Below are positions 19,710-31,008 of a stretch of 64,000 nucleotides of DNA, one piece after another. The notes beneath the pieces are model-generated. The model did not search any database and was not told the origin of the DNA. It saw only the letters and a program-made list of their open reading frames with translations. Source of the DNA: Galerina marginata (taxonomy: Eukaryota; Basidiomycota; Agaricomycetes; Agaricales; Galerinaceae); the NCBI GenBank assembly GCA_023014335.1, contig JAECYW010000008.1, positions 2,914,001-2,978,000 on the forward strand. The letters are read 5' to 3'. The stretch's first letter is position 1. Every line of letters begins with the position of its first letter. The position numbers were made by a program, and so were the translations under genes.

Positions 19710-21308
19710 CTAAAACCATCGAACACCTTCAGGCCAATTTCCTTCTTCTGGTTGCAGCCGGTATTTCCATCGGGTACCACGACAGCCTATATCTGCATTC
19801 CAAAAGAAGAACTGGACTGGGACGCCTTTAAGCCAGGTCCTATTTGCTGGGCTCGCCAAAGAGCGATATATCTCCGCCGCAGACCCGCTTAGAAAGATCA
19901 GTGCCTGAAATGCATTGGACTTAGAGCTTTCAGGATCGTCTAATCCAAATCTTGACCGCAAAAATAAAGCAAGGTCTTCACTATCAATGCTTTCATGCGG
20001 GACCTCGCGAAAGTCGAGGGAGAGTAAACAAAGGCGAGGAAGAAGAGGAATCATCGATCTCTCCTGCATGATGTTGAGTTGGGTGAAAAATCCGTCAAGG
20101 TTGATACAATCCTGTATATCGAGTTCTTGGAGATCGGACAACTGCAATAGGAGTTCTACAAGTCCACTGTGCTCGGAGAGATAACGGGAAAAAATGGAGA
20201 GCTTGCGGAGGTGTCGCATTCCTCTGTGTACGTGGCTTAGATCCTCCAGAGATCGGTAATCGAACCCCAAATCTGATTCACGGAAAGAACCCAAGCGGAA
20301 GGTACCCAATGCCGGCATATCCATGTCACAAAATATGCCGGGATGGAGTGGGCGTCCTCGATAAAGCACAATAGTGAGATTTGTCAAATACAGAAGCATA
20401 ATTGGAGAGGAAGCGCTTTGTACCAAAGGAGCTGAAAACCCGAAGGTATCGCAGTGGAACACCGCACCTTGCAGACGGGGGCAAGCTTTCAGAACATCCG
20501 AAAGCATCGTGTAATTAGAGATGTGCGTGGAGATATGTGTGATCTGCTTCCAGATTTGAACCGAGGCCTGGATATTCGGAAAGGAAAGGACGTGACTTGA
20601 CGAGCTTTCTATGGCGATACGCCGAAGGTTTGGAGCGAAGCTCGCAATGGCTGCTAAAAATTCGTGTTGGATGTTGTACCGAGAGAGGTTGCAGATAAGG
20701 GCATGAAGGCGCTCGAAAGTGTGGTACGAAAGGCTTTCGAACAAATGCGGAGTAAGCCCCTCAAGGTATTCAACCTCGTTCGAGTACCTCCGCATGACGT
20801 GTGTGCAGAGCTGAATACATGCGGGACAGGGTGCAGGTGCACCGCAGTGCGGGGACTGGATCAGAGCGAAGGAGAGGGGAAGACCACGAGCGCGCTCTAT
20901 CCATTCTTTCACTATCCTCCAAAACATTTTGTTTTTGCTGCGAGTCTTTGAGTTCGGGACTGGAGGAAGCCGAATCGCTAACGACGTCCAAATCGACGAC
21001 ATCTCCATTGCGGTGCGCCGCCAAAGGGAAGATACCGAGCACAAATGCAGGACGGCTGCATTTCGCGCGTGCGACAGATCGGCGGGAATGATGAGTAAGA
21101 AGATTTCTTCGAGAATTTCAACTGGGAGGTGGCTCATGAGGCCTCGCGCATCGTCAAGGCCGTCGGGGCCCCTCTTCTTTGTTCTTGCGGAAAGTTTTTG
21201 AAGTTTCTTTAATACAAGGGAGGAAATACCGACAGGATTGTGTCTAGAAAGCTGAAAATGGCTGTTACGCTGGTAGTAAGGATCAATCTGGTCGGTTGTA
21301 CTCACCAT
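19710..21308 (-). CDS. F-box protein, family 2 copy 1, with start-codon intron
   Basis: Exon 1 contributes only the ATG (21308-21306). A 54-bp intron (21305-21252, GTGAGT...TTTTCAG) follows, then exon 2 at 21251-19710, giving 514 residues. Unspliced RNA is also in frame because 54 is a multiple of three, but the paralogue at 31009-32653 has a 61-bp intron at the same place that must be removed. The F-box is SHLPVEILEEIFLLIIP...LHLCSVSSLWRRTAMEMSSIW near residues 40-90, followed by leucine-rich sequence. Probable SCF adaptor. Confidence 0.82.
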   Translation of the reverse strand: MVSTTDQIDPYYQRNSHFQLSRHNPVGISSLVLKKLQKLSARTKKRGPDGLDDARGLMSHLPVEILEEIFLLIIPADLSHARNAAVLHLCSVSSLWRRTAMEMSSIWTSLAIRLPPVPNSKTRSKNKMFWRIVKEWIERARGLPLSFALIQSPHCGAPAPCPACIQLCTHVMRRYSNEVEYLEGLTPHLFESLSYHTFERLHALICNLSRYNIQHEFLAAIASFAPNLRRIAIESSSSHVLSFPNIQASVQIWKQITHISTHISNYTMLSDVLKACPRLQGAVFHCDTFGFSAPLVQSASSPIMLLYLTNLTIVLYRGRPLHPGIFCDMDMPALGTFRLGSFRESDLGFDYRSLEDLSHVHRGMRHLRKLSIFSRYLSEHSGLVELLLQLSDLQELDIQDCINLDGFFTQLNIMQERSMIPLLPRLCLLSLDFREVPHESIDSEDLALFLRSRFGLDDPESSKSNAFQALIFLSGSAAEIYRSLASPANRTWLKGVPVQFFFWNADIGCRGTRWKYRLQPEEGNWPEGVRWF

Positions 21309-22616
21309 AGTTACCGAGGATTCGCATTTGCCTAGACGGTCAGATAGCTGATAGGCCTAATGGGCGAATGTATGTTCCTAGGATGGGGAGGGGAGTCGCA
21401 AATTGTCGTCCAGTAAACCATGTTGCACAGGTCAACTTGAAAGAGATTGGAAGACAATTTGCATTGCCTGTGAGCTGTCAAACGATGGACCGCTGGATGT
21501 CATACTGATTACGAGTCCTATTTATAGGGCTCGTTCTTTTATCCTGAGGTCCTGTGGGCGTTAGTGCGGCTATATGATACGCTATACGAGCCGGCAAAGG
21601 CCGTTATCTAATTTTAGTTCAACGGTGTGCTTCTATTAATTATGCCATCAAAATTCCGTCCTCAGCACCTTTTATTTGGTATTCCCTTATTTTCTCTGCA
21701 CAGAATGTTATCCTTTACACACATTCTTAATCCCCTTCTCTCTACAAACACAACCATGTAAAAATTTTCCTCAATTTATGCTGCGATGCGATGGATGCAC
21801 CGTGGTGTATCCGGATGTGCTCGTTTCTGTGTGATAAAAATAGATTTCACTGCTTCGCTCTCCTTTTGCCCATCATAACATCTTCATTTTGTCTGTCCCC
21901 TCACCTTGTTCCCCCTAAACACAATCTCCTGATAAATGTGATTCTAATGATGTAAAATTTTCCTTCAATAATGCTACTGCCGTATTCCACAGCCATGTAA
22001 AATTATTTCTCGGTCAAATCGCCCATTTGGGTCACTCACAAAACAAAACAAACGACTTCAGTGACGATTCCTGTTCGTGCAATGGCAGCTGTCCTCAGTT
22101 GTCTTGATATTGAGATTCCCGCACCCTTGATTTCCGTGCGTCCCACCACCCTCATCCCGCGGCTCATTTCTAACGCGTCCACGTTACGTTGCTGGCATCC
22201 CAGGCAACAACCACTGGGAGTCGAGGTCACTGTCCGCGTTGTCTGGTGGTGTGGGCTGTTACATCCCCCTCTTTCCCTTGACACTCAAGCCTCCATCGTT
22301 AACGGGGCACTCGCGTCACCACTCAACGCTTCACTCCGAGGCAGGACCGTCAGACCGCACCCCACTCCTCCCCGGCTCCAGCTCCAGCTGCTGAACGACC
22401 TGACAGTCCCATACTTGGCTTCTTGCTGGTGTTTTTTACTGGTCTTCGTGCGGGGATGATGTACGTGACGGGTGGGAAGGTGTAGGCGACGCATTCGGGA
22501 GTTGAGGAGAAGGGCAGGCAGGTGATAGCAGAAGGTTTCAACGTCGATGTGCCAAGCTGGCGGTGCGCTGGAAATGTGGCGAGTCACAACCGCATTACAA
22601 GAGGACATGGCCTGTT
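21309..22616. other. Intergenic, AT-rich, with short direct repeats
   Basis: The first 200 bases are the F-box 5' flank; about 21410-21510 matches 32760-32865 upstream of the paralogue. Related ATGTAAAATTTTCCT motifs occur near 21757, 21950 and 21995. Open frames at 22036-22608 have no recognisable content. No gene called. Confidence 0.45.
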
Positions 22617-25271
22617 ACTTACCTTGCCGATCCGAGAGCCACCACAACCGTCAAATTGACTTGACGGTTGGGCCTGCGGAATACATGAAACCCAAGGTTT
22701 TGGAATCAAGGCTGGCGTGGAGAGGGAGAAGGGTGCATAGACAAGGTAAGCGTATATTGGAGCATTAGAAGAGATGATTACCGACCTAGATTACTTGCTG
22801 CAGGCCCTCACACCACTCGCGCACGGTCAATGTCAATATCGTGCTGAAGAAGTCAAATGGATGAGGGTGCGGGGGCGTTGCTGGAGGCTGGATGTTGAGA
22901 CTGGAACATCAAAGTCCTGAGCCTAAGGGGACTGGAACAAGATGAGTAAAAATACAACAAAGATGTGAAGATTTACTTACCTGTTCTTATTGATCAGTAC
23001 ACAAAAAAGACTGCAAAAATTCTGACTACGGGAGACTAACAAACCGTCAGTTCGACTTGACGATGGCTGTGGCTGCAGGACGTTGAGGCAAATAGGATTA
23101 AAAGCCGGAGGGAGGAGGAAGATACTATAAACAAGGTAAGCCAGTTTTCAAGCTTCAGAGAAGAATATTGCTCACCTGAATAACTTGTAGCTGCCCCTAG
23201 ACTTTGGTTTGCCCACCCGACGACACTCGCGCAACCTGCAAGTTGATATTCCACCGACGAATGCGAAGTGGATGAAGTTGCGGCGGACGGGCTGGCTTTA
23301 TCGCGAGGGTGTCCAACCGCTCCGGGATATCCGTCAAGATCAAAGGTGGTACGAAGGATGTGGGGGCTTCATACGCCGTGGGAGATGTCTTGACGTGTTC
23401 TAGCTGCCTTTTGGCAGTCGTTATTGGCTTGGATGGTGTGCAGGCAGAGTTGTGCGTGGCGGTGAAGGGTCCCGCCTTGATTGGTAACCTAAAGGCCAGG
23501 ATCGCGAGGTATGAACATGATGGGGAGTGAAGGGAGCAAACCGTGCCAGCAGAACCCGGAGGTGGGCGTTCTCGGTACGTCGTGGGGGCATCTGTTTCTG
23601 TCAGGAAGAGATGCAAAGGTATGCCATGGAGTGGAGTTACGAACGACGATGCAGGAGCTAGGAAGAGAAGTGAGCAGAGGCTTTGGGACATACATACGAA
23701 GGCTTAAATTTTAAATTTTAAACTTTATGATAAAAGCAGTACACAATTTTTGAAGAGAGAATATTACAAAAGACAGAGTGAGGCTTGGGTTCGTAAACGA
23801 TGACAACATAGTCTGACTGTTCCTGTTTTTAGCTCCGTGATGACGTCATGGACATCTAATCCTGTCGTTGTCGCGTCACGAAAGCAACGCTGACCACTTG
23901 ATTTGCCCGCACAGCGCCATCGATGGCATTCGCACACCCTTCAAGTCGATATCGCGCCGACAAATGCCAACGGACGACCTACAAAGGTTCGCCTACGAGA
24001 TTCGATTGGTGCCATCAAGTGCCATTTGACTAGCCTTATCATTTTTGCAACCATTCTTGCATCCTGCGATTCAGGATGACTTGACGTCCCGATCTCTTAT
24101 CTCTGCACCCTTGTCATCGTGATTTCTGAATTGCCTGGCGATTCCTGGGTGCGGGACCATGTTGAAGTCTGGTAAATCATCGATTCCATAGTCCTCGCAC
24201 ATGGGGAGGAACTCAGAGAGTAGTACTTGCTCCATAAACGGGTGGAAATCACTCGCCTGCATGTCGTCATTGTTGAGGTGGGTTTCATCGTGCGTACGCT
24301 GTCTGACAACCTGTAGGGTTTCAACTGATCTTCACGCTGCATGGAAGGACGCTGCGGCTCAATGTGCAGGTGGTGCCGATTGTGAAGTGAGGTCGCTGGA
24401 CGGTTGAGTGACGTTGAACGTCAGATTCTCGAGCTTGATGTGGGTGGAAACGAGGTGAGTAGTAATTCAATGGCTCTATGATAAGTCACCTACCTTGTCC
24501 ATTCGAAAGGCAGCACCAGCGAAATGCACATTCGTCAACGTCTCAGTTTACGATTCGACGTGTCGAGGGACAAGGGTGCTACTTATATACAAGGTAAGCG
24601 ACATTTCGAGCTTTTAAAGAAACTGATAGTAGATACTCACCTGGATTGTTTATGGCAGCCTCTACTAGTACCCTTTGCTTTGCCCGCACAGCACCATCGA
24701 TGGGATTCATGCACCCTTTAAGTCAACATCGGATTTGTACCAACAAACGCGAACAGATGAGGCTGCGCTGTTGCGGGATCGCAGCAAGAATGGATTCGAC
24801 AACTTTGGTGGAGGCGCGCGAGATGCGGAGTCTTTGTACGCGCCACAGGAGATGTGCTGAGGTGACCGTGGTGCATTTCAACATCCGTTATTGACGGACT
24901 GACAATTGGGAGGCGACGGCTGGGTGAGAAGGAGGTTGAACGTACGTCGAAACGTCCAAGTTGCGAGCTTGAAGTGGGCTGGAAACAAGGTGAGTAATGC
25001 TTCGACAAGGGTATGAAGTGTTACTTACCTTGCCGATCCGAAAGTCCCAAAAACCGTCAAACTGACGTGACAGCTGCGTCGAGCGCATTAACTTTGAGGT
25101 TTTGGACTCCAAGTTGGTGTGCAGAGGTAAAAGGTGCTATGGACAAGGTAAGAAAAATTTCGAGCATTAAAAGGAACGATTATTGACTTAGGTTACATGC
25201 TGCAGCCCCTAACACCTCTAACGCCTTGGTTCACCTGCACAGCGCGGTTGACGTCATTCGCGTATGGTTGA
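22617..25271 (+). repeat. Decayed tandem array of exon-like units
   Basis: At least five diverged units share two blocks. One ends in ACAAGGTAAG, like an exon with a donor. The other begins after a CTGCAG- or TGTAG-like acceptor and reads, on the plus strand, HSRTVNVNIV (22814), HSRNLQVDIPPTNAKWMKL (23223), HSHTLQVDIAPTNANGRPT (23927), a broken VNIGFVPTNANR (24704) and HSRMVDIAPTMANV (from 25252, split by the transposon). Spacing is irregular (about 400 to 770 bp). Frames are interrupted, so this looks like a pseudogenised repeat family, not one working gene. The last unit continues past the Harbinger element to about 30110. Confidence 0.55.
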
Positions 25272-25292
25272 CATTAGGGGAGGTCAGAGTGG
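25272..25292 (+). repeat. Left terminal inverted repeat of Harbinger element
   Basis: Twenty-one bases, starting CATTAGGGGAGGTCAGAGTG, exactly complementary to 29908-29928. The outermost two bases depend on where the TGA duplication is cut. Confidence 0.9.
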
Positions 25293-25594
25293 ACGTTTCT
25301 GGGACCGATTCAACCTTCGGTTCTGAGTCGGTTTTAATCAAAAACGGTTTTTCCTGAATCGTGGGAAACCGCAGAATCAGATCGAAAACAGAACCGACTC
25401 TGGAGTCGCTTTCGCCTTCAGAAACGGTTTCTCGCTCTCTCAGAAACGACTCTCCCCTCAACCTATTGCGCCGTGACTACTTAGCGGCTCCATTAAATTA
25501 TGTATTTATATTTCTTATCTAATTTGAACTGCCCGTGTTGCGAAAAAATTTTCCTCTGGCCTCCTCCGTCCTGTTCCTCTCTCTGTCCACTGCC

Positions 25595-27416
25595 ATGCCG
25601 CGCCAAAAGAAGGGCAGCTCTCCGAAGAAGGCACAGACAAAAGTATCTCAGAAAGGCAAGGCAAAGAAAGATGAAGCTGAAGCCCAGTCCAAAGCTGCAC
25701 GCGAGGATGCTGTGTTGACAGAAGCGTCTGAGAAGACAAAGATCGAGTACGCCTCCTTCCTTCGCCTTTTCCTTGATTAGTGTAATTAATATCAATCAAG
25801 CTGGACAGACGAGACGCTGAACAAGACTTTGCTCAACGCAATCTGGAATGACACCGATATCAAACAAGGGCTGTATCCTTCGCCCGGTGGAGCTATGTCA
25901 ACCGTGAAGAGTGGTGGCAACAAAAAGACGGTTTGGCAATGGAAACTGGCAGTTCTCGTCTTCGAGAACCACCCAAAATACGGGACAGCCTTTTCGCAAG
26001 CACTTACCTGTGTAGACATAAAAGCCAAGTCCAAGCTACAGACAGCCTGGGGTGAAAAGATAAAGAATCGATTGAATCGGTGCGATTTATTTTAACGCCA
26101 CCTGCAATCTACTAAAACTTATTGTATAGCATGGCGACCATAGCCCGTGAACACATACACACTTTGGGTGAGACTGGCGCTGGTATTACGCACGAAAGCG
26201 ACGTGGATATGTCTCAAGACAATGCTTTTACAAACAAATGGGGTATGCCTGCCAATCACAGATTACCCCACATCTCACCATATTTTTGTAGAGCAAATCA
26301 TCACAGATTGCCCCTGGTTCTTAGAAATGCGCAATCTCATCGCAGAGCGTCCCAACCTGGTACCAACTGGTATCGGAAATAGTGCGACAGTGGGCGAAAT
26401 CGACCTCACAGTTCTTCAGAAGGACATCGAGACTGACGGCGGCACCGACCCAGCAGCTGATCCTACATCCGACGGTTTCGAGACCCATGATGGCGACACT
26501 TCAGATGGACTGGGTATCCTCAACGATGACATCGCGCAGGAAATTGATAAGACATCTGATATTGAAGAAGGTGCCATGGATATCGACGAAATGGAAAAGT
26601 TGGTGCGTAGTGTCTTGTTTATTATGTAGAATCGCAAACTCAACTCTTTTTGGCGGGGGGTAGCCGACATCTTCCAAACGTAAAGCCCCACCCACCGACG
26701 AGTCGGACATAGAGAAAGTACAGTCCAAGCCAGACCAGAAGACCCCTGCTCGCCCGAATACCTCCAAACCGGCAGCGCCGCCTGGCCAGAAGAAAAAGAA
26801 GTCGCGTCTTGAAGAGTTCAGTGATGTGGCACAAGCTGAAGAGGCTACTCGCCAGAAGGAGATCGACTACAACAAGTTAAGGATAGAAGCCTCGGCGCGT
26901 GTCAAGGTCGAAATTGCTCGTACACAACGCGGCGCGATCTTAGCCAAAGTTGAACTCAAGAAACAAGAACGCGCGGCCGCTGCTGACAAGCAAAATGCCG
27001 AAAACGAGAAGAGGCGCATGGATCATGAGCTCAAGCTCGAGAAGATGAGGATGAAACGCGACTTCAAAATGGAACGCTTGCGATTGAAGGCTGGGAGGTC
27101 AACTCACCATGACGAGGGCGGGTTTGGTTTGTCATCTAATTGCGTAACTTTATACTTCTTGATTTATTGATAACTACTTTCAGTACCCTCCAACTTTCCG
27201 ACTGCTGGGCCGTCCAACTCTCACGAACCGTCCGACTTTATGACTGCTGGGCCTTCTAACTCTCACGAATTCGAGCTGTCCGACAACTTCGCAGCTGGAC
27301 CTTCAGCTAACGTCAACTACTCCGCGGGAACGTCAGGCTCTAACCTCAATTACTCCGACTATATTCCTGCAACTGTTGAAAACACTTACCTTCCTGAACC
27401 TAACAATGGGCGTTAA
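25595..27416 (+). CDS. Harbinger Myb/SANT-like accessory protein
   Basis: Second protein of the transposon; in this superfamily it binds DNA near the ends and helps bring the transposase to the nucleus. Exons 25595-25746, 25801-26079, 26130-26242, 26292-26602, 26664-27126 and 27184-27416 are all in phase, giving 516 residues. A lysine-rich basic N-terminus (MPRQKKGSSPKKAQTK) precedes a Myb/SANT-like region from about residue 50 (WTDETLNKTLLNAIWND and WGEKIKNRLNR). An acidic middle follows, then a basic segment (PPGQKKKKSRLEEF), a long charged coiled coil (EEATRQKEIDYNKLRIEA... to RMKRDFKMERLRLKAG), and a C-terminal tail with a repeated TAGPSNSHE motif. The start follows the first ATG in the frame. 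Confidence 0.8.
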
Positions 27417-27607
27417 GCTAGGTTATAACTTATAGGTAAACTATGAACAGCTTCGTGCTCCTTAAATATTTTTACTCTCCCTCGTTCATATTTGAAATAA
27501 CATAAAAAATTCTTATATTCTTACTCCTCTCATTGTTCTAATTCATATAGTATAGCAAGAGACTTCATATATACGAGAATTCCTTATATACGATCTATAA
27601 AATTGTT

Positions 27608-29627
27608 CTAATCACTATCCTCTTCAGAACTTTCCCCTTGCCGACGACGTTGAGCATGACCCTCTGCACGACGCTGCCGAGCTTCCAATAAAGTGGCCTT
27701 GAGGTGTTCGCGCCAGGCCCTTCCTGCTGCGAGGCTTGCAGAGCGTGACTGTGGTTGACGTGCATTTGCAGGTTGACGCGCCGGAGGGGGTTGTTCAGAC
27801 TCACTGGACGTTGAGAGTCCTGCGAAAATAAATGGATCATTGTCAGAATCATCTTCACCAGCAGCAGCACGCTCTTCTGCCTCGCATTTCATAGCAAATG
27901 CATGAAGGCCAATGCAGCTAACAATCCAGTATGTAGCAAATTTGTGAGTTGCTTCGTCTCTGATATTGATGCGAAGTCCTTTCAGTGATTGAAAGCGCCC
28001 TTTCAGGAAGCCGATAGCGTGTTCAGAGCGGATACGGACAATTGAGACGTGGTTGTTGAAGATCGTGTTGTTAGGATCATCGGATTCGGGCTTTTTGAAA
28101 GGGGCGACAACCCAGATGTTGATCTGCACACACGATAAGTGAGTTATAGCTTAAACAGTTGGTAAATCACAAACCGGATAAGCAGAGTCTCCCCAGATAA
28201 ACTCGCCCTCTTCGAAGATAACATCATGTTCCATAAAAATGTGGGTTTTCTCCCATGCAGTCGAGTCGTGGGTGCTTCCCGTAAAGCCATAGCCAAAGTC
28301 GATGATACGCAGATTAGGTAACGATACAATCTAGATTGTGATGTAAGTAACACCCGAAAACTAACGACAAGAGACTTGCCTGGACATTCAGCGAGTAGTT
28401 GCACTTGCGATCAAAATAGCTCTCTCCGTACCAAAAAGGACGGTCGAAGAGGGTGACCAATGTGCCGTCGACCATACACCACCCATTGCGCCAGCCCTTA
28501 CATGAGTGATCCTCGACCCACTGTTTAGCCTGCTCTTTCTCCTCTTCAGTAGGCAGAGAGACCGCAATGTCCATGAACTCCTTGCTGAGAACGGCAGTAA
28601 GTACCCTTCGGGTGGCCAAGAGGACAGTCCCTTTTGCATAACCTGACCACCGGGCTACCTTATTAATGCTCGCTGCATTGCCAAAGTGACCAAGTCGAAA
28701 GAGTGCAATGGCGAGCTGGTCCTCAACTGGCATCTGGCCATTTGGTGAGTCGTTCCGGAAGATGGGATGCTGTTCAATCTGTGCAACCATTCGGTCGAAA
28801 GTTGTTGGAAAGACACGAAGATCTTGTCGGAAAATATCGGGGCGTTCGTGCTTCTGAACATCGAGTAAATGTCGCAGTGTTGCCGGAGCTCGCGGGACTC
28901 TTTGACGGGGTTGTTGGTAACGATGTTTGTACATTTCTTCAACAGCTTCTCGAGTTTTGCGCCCTAAATTGCGCAGGGTGTGACTACTGACGCGGGGAGT
29001 AAAGTCTGAATCCGAATCCTCATCGATCCAGTCCTCGATATCTCCATCCTCGCCAGAGAAGCCTGTTGGTTCCAAAATTGCGCTTATATCTGATGACTCG
29101 GAATGATCACTATAGAGTGAGTCTGAGTCCGAGTCCGAGTCTGTGTCCGAGTCCGAATCCGAATCCGAGTCGTCATCAGCAGCAGGAATAAGAAATGGTA
29201 TGTCAAAGTCCGAGTCCGAGTCAGAGATACTGGAGCTGTCCGTGAAATGGGTGGAGACCGACGATGTTGTGTCAAAAAGGGAGGAAGTGGATGAGTTAGT
29301 TGATGATGATGACAATGAATTCCTTTCAACTGCATCGTTGGCTGAACCAGAGCGGCTCGACTCGATGGATTCGGTAGGTTCAGAGCTTGATAGTCCAATG
29401 GGGTCGTCCAGAACGTCCTCGAAGCCAAGAATGCCGATGTCTACCACGCTGTCAACTTCCGGCGGGTCCGGATCCTCGACAGGCAAGTCTGGAGGTGGAT
29501 TGTTCCTGTCCCTCCGGCGTTGACGGCGTGCACGCTGAAAAAGGTGTTCTGTCCGAAGTTTGCAGAACCGAAAAAAGGTTCTAAAGAGGTTATTTGCATC
29601 CTTTTGACGTTCCGTTCGCCGGGGCAT
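27608..29627 (-). CDS. Harbinger DDE transposase (DDE_Tnp_4 type)
   Basis: Cuts and joins transposon ends. Exons on the minus strand are 29627-28380, 28330-28175 and 28123-27608 (640 codons, 639 residues). The first intron uses a GC donor (GCAAGT), the second is GT-AG. The N-terminal third is acidic and serine-rich with SDSD runs. A helix-turn-helix region follows (EDQLAIALFRLGHFGNAASI, then VARWSGYAKGTV). Catalytic residues visible: D387 in MVDGT, D464 in GDSAYP, E502 in RSEHAIGFLKGRF, with conserved D438 in STHDST. All are present, so the enzyme is probably functional. It is tail-to-tail with the Myb-like gene, 191 bp apart. Confidence 0.88.
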
Positions 29628-29907
29628 GGTGTGAAAGAGAGTCGAGACAAGGCTGGTGTCTAAATTTTACTTGATAAGTGTTATCTAGATCATCTTATCT
29701 TCTCATCTTATCTCTGACAGACGACGAGCCTTCAGCCAAGAAGTAGCAAAACCGACCTCAAAACCGTCGGAAATTTATTTTCAAAACCGGGGGGTTCAGA
29801 GTTGGAACGTGATTCTCACACGATTCTGAACTGGTTCTGACTCAGAACCACTTTGAGAATCAGCAGAGAATCGTACTTAGAATCGACTGAGAAACGGCCA
29901 GAATCAC

Positions 29908-29928
29908 CCACTCTGACCTCCCCTAATG
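29908..29928 (-). repeat. Right terminal inverted repeat of Harbinger element
   Basis: Exact reverse complement of 25272-25292. The last two bases overlap the TGA direct repeat, so the precise end is 29926 or 29928. Confidence 0.9.
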
Positions 29929-29929
29929 A

Positions 29930-30110
29930 TATCGCGCCGACGATGGCAAATGTATGAGGCTGCTGAAGTGCGGCTGGCTCTCTTGTGGGGAATTCGTCGA
30001 GAATGGAGGTGCTCCGAAGGATGTGGGTCCTTTGTACGAGCCGAGGGAGATTTGTTGGTGCCTCCGAGGTGCGTTTGGGAAGTCGTTATAATACTATTGA
30101 CTTGGATAGC
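29930..30110 (+). repeat. Continuation of the array unit split by the transposon
   Basis: TATCGCGCCGACGATGGC directly continues the last array unit. It reads on to GGTGCTCCGAAGGATGTGGG, matching GGTACGAAGGATGTGGG at about 23347-23363 in unit 2. Confidence 0.65.
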
Positions 30111-31008
30111 GAGCTAACACGGGATAATAGGTGCCGGCAGGATTGTGCGTGGCAGAGCAGTGTTCCGCCTCGAGAGCTAACCTGAGGATCGTGAAGACAA
30201 ACATCATTGCCCGCGCAATTGTGGAGGTAAATAGAAAATAGAATAGTGTCAAATCTCGCTCGAAGGAGTCACTAGTACTTAGGCGTGCTCACTGCTCACG
30301 GCGATAAGTTCGAATGCTTCAAAATCTGTCCCCAAAATACTCGAGTATGTCCCACTGTCACAATCGCGACGCGTTTACACACCTGCCCTTGCTCCCAAAA
30401 TGTATCTTTTGTTTCTTCATTCCTAGGTATTTACCAACCTGTATCAAGTTCTAAGCCTTACATACCCTAATTTTCTAATTTTCTACTTCTGACAACATGA
30501 AACTAAAGAAGGGACTCGTACCTGCCATGCTAAGCAATGGCCTACAAAGCAAGTCCTGATTGCGATAATTTTAGCGTGAGATGGCTATGCTGCCTGTGCG
30601 AGATATACACTGTCATGCCCTCGCAGAATGATTGCTTCTCTGTATATGGACGACACTGGAGTCCAACTGGAGTCATGCCGAGCATCTAATTCTGGAGCGC
30701 ATACAGGGATCAACCCGCTACGTTTCAAGAAGGTGCCATCTCAATGATTTCATGTTGGGCTGCTAGCGCTGGTTCAGCTAATTCGGCGAGTAGTTGAAGA
30801 GGGAGGAGACGACACCGGCGGCTCCAAGCCCCCGGGTTGGGGTCTCCATTTGATTCTAGGAAGCTCTGCGGGGGATTCAGATATTGTGCTTTGATGTCGC
30901 TTTCGTACCTCTTATGCTGCCGAACCAGTGTACTCTAGACTACGACAAATCACTAAAAAATACAGGTGAGTTATTGAGCTTTTTGGTATATGATCAGTAC
31001 TATTTCAG
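30111..31008. other. Intergenic with a duplicated flank of the membrane-protein gene
   Basis: Bases about 30556-30780 (GATTGCGATAATTTTAGCGT, TATATGGACGA, GAGCATCTAATTCTGGA) match the stretch at about 32860-33220 upstream of the membrane-protein gene at 33317. No gene seen. Confidence 0.5.

Larger units (their letters stand above)
25272..29926. mobile_element. Complete PIF/Harbinger DNA transposon
   Basis: About 4.65 kb, bounded by inverted ends: CATTAGGGGAGGTCAGAGTG... at 25272 and the reverse complement ...CACTCTGACCTCCCCTAATG around 29908-29928. A direct TGA lies at 25269-25271 and 29927-29929, consistent with the 3-bp target duplication of this superfamily. Removing the element restores GGTTGATATCGCGCC, matching the other array units. 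It carries two convergent genes, a DDE transposase (minus) and a Myb/SANT-like protein (plus), the standard two-gene set. Both frames look intact, so it may be active or recently active. Confidence 0.88.

Noticed and set aside
23197..23691. Minus-strand frame of 164 codons in the tandem array
   Set aside because: Its sequence is not conserved in the other array units on that strand, whereas the plus strand reading is.
29100..29240. SD-repeat tract suspected as a microsatellite
   Set aside because: It is in frame and encodes the acidic serine-rich segment of the transposase; no separate repeat feature is needed.
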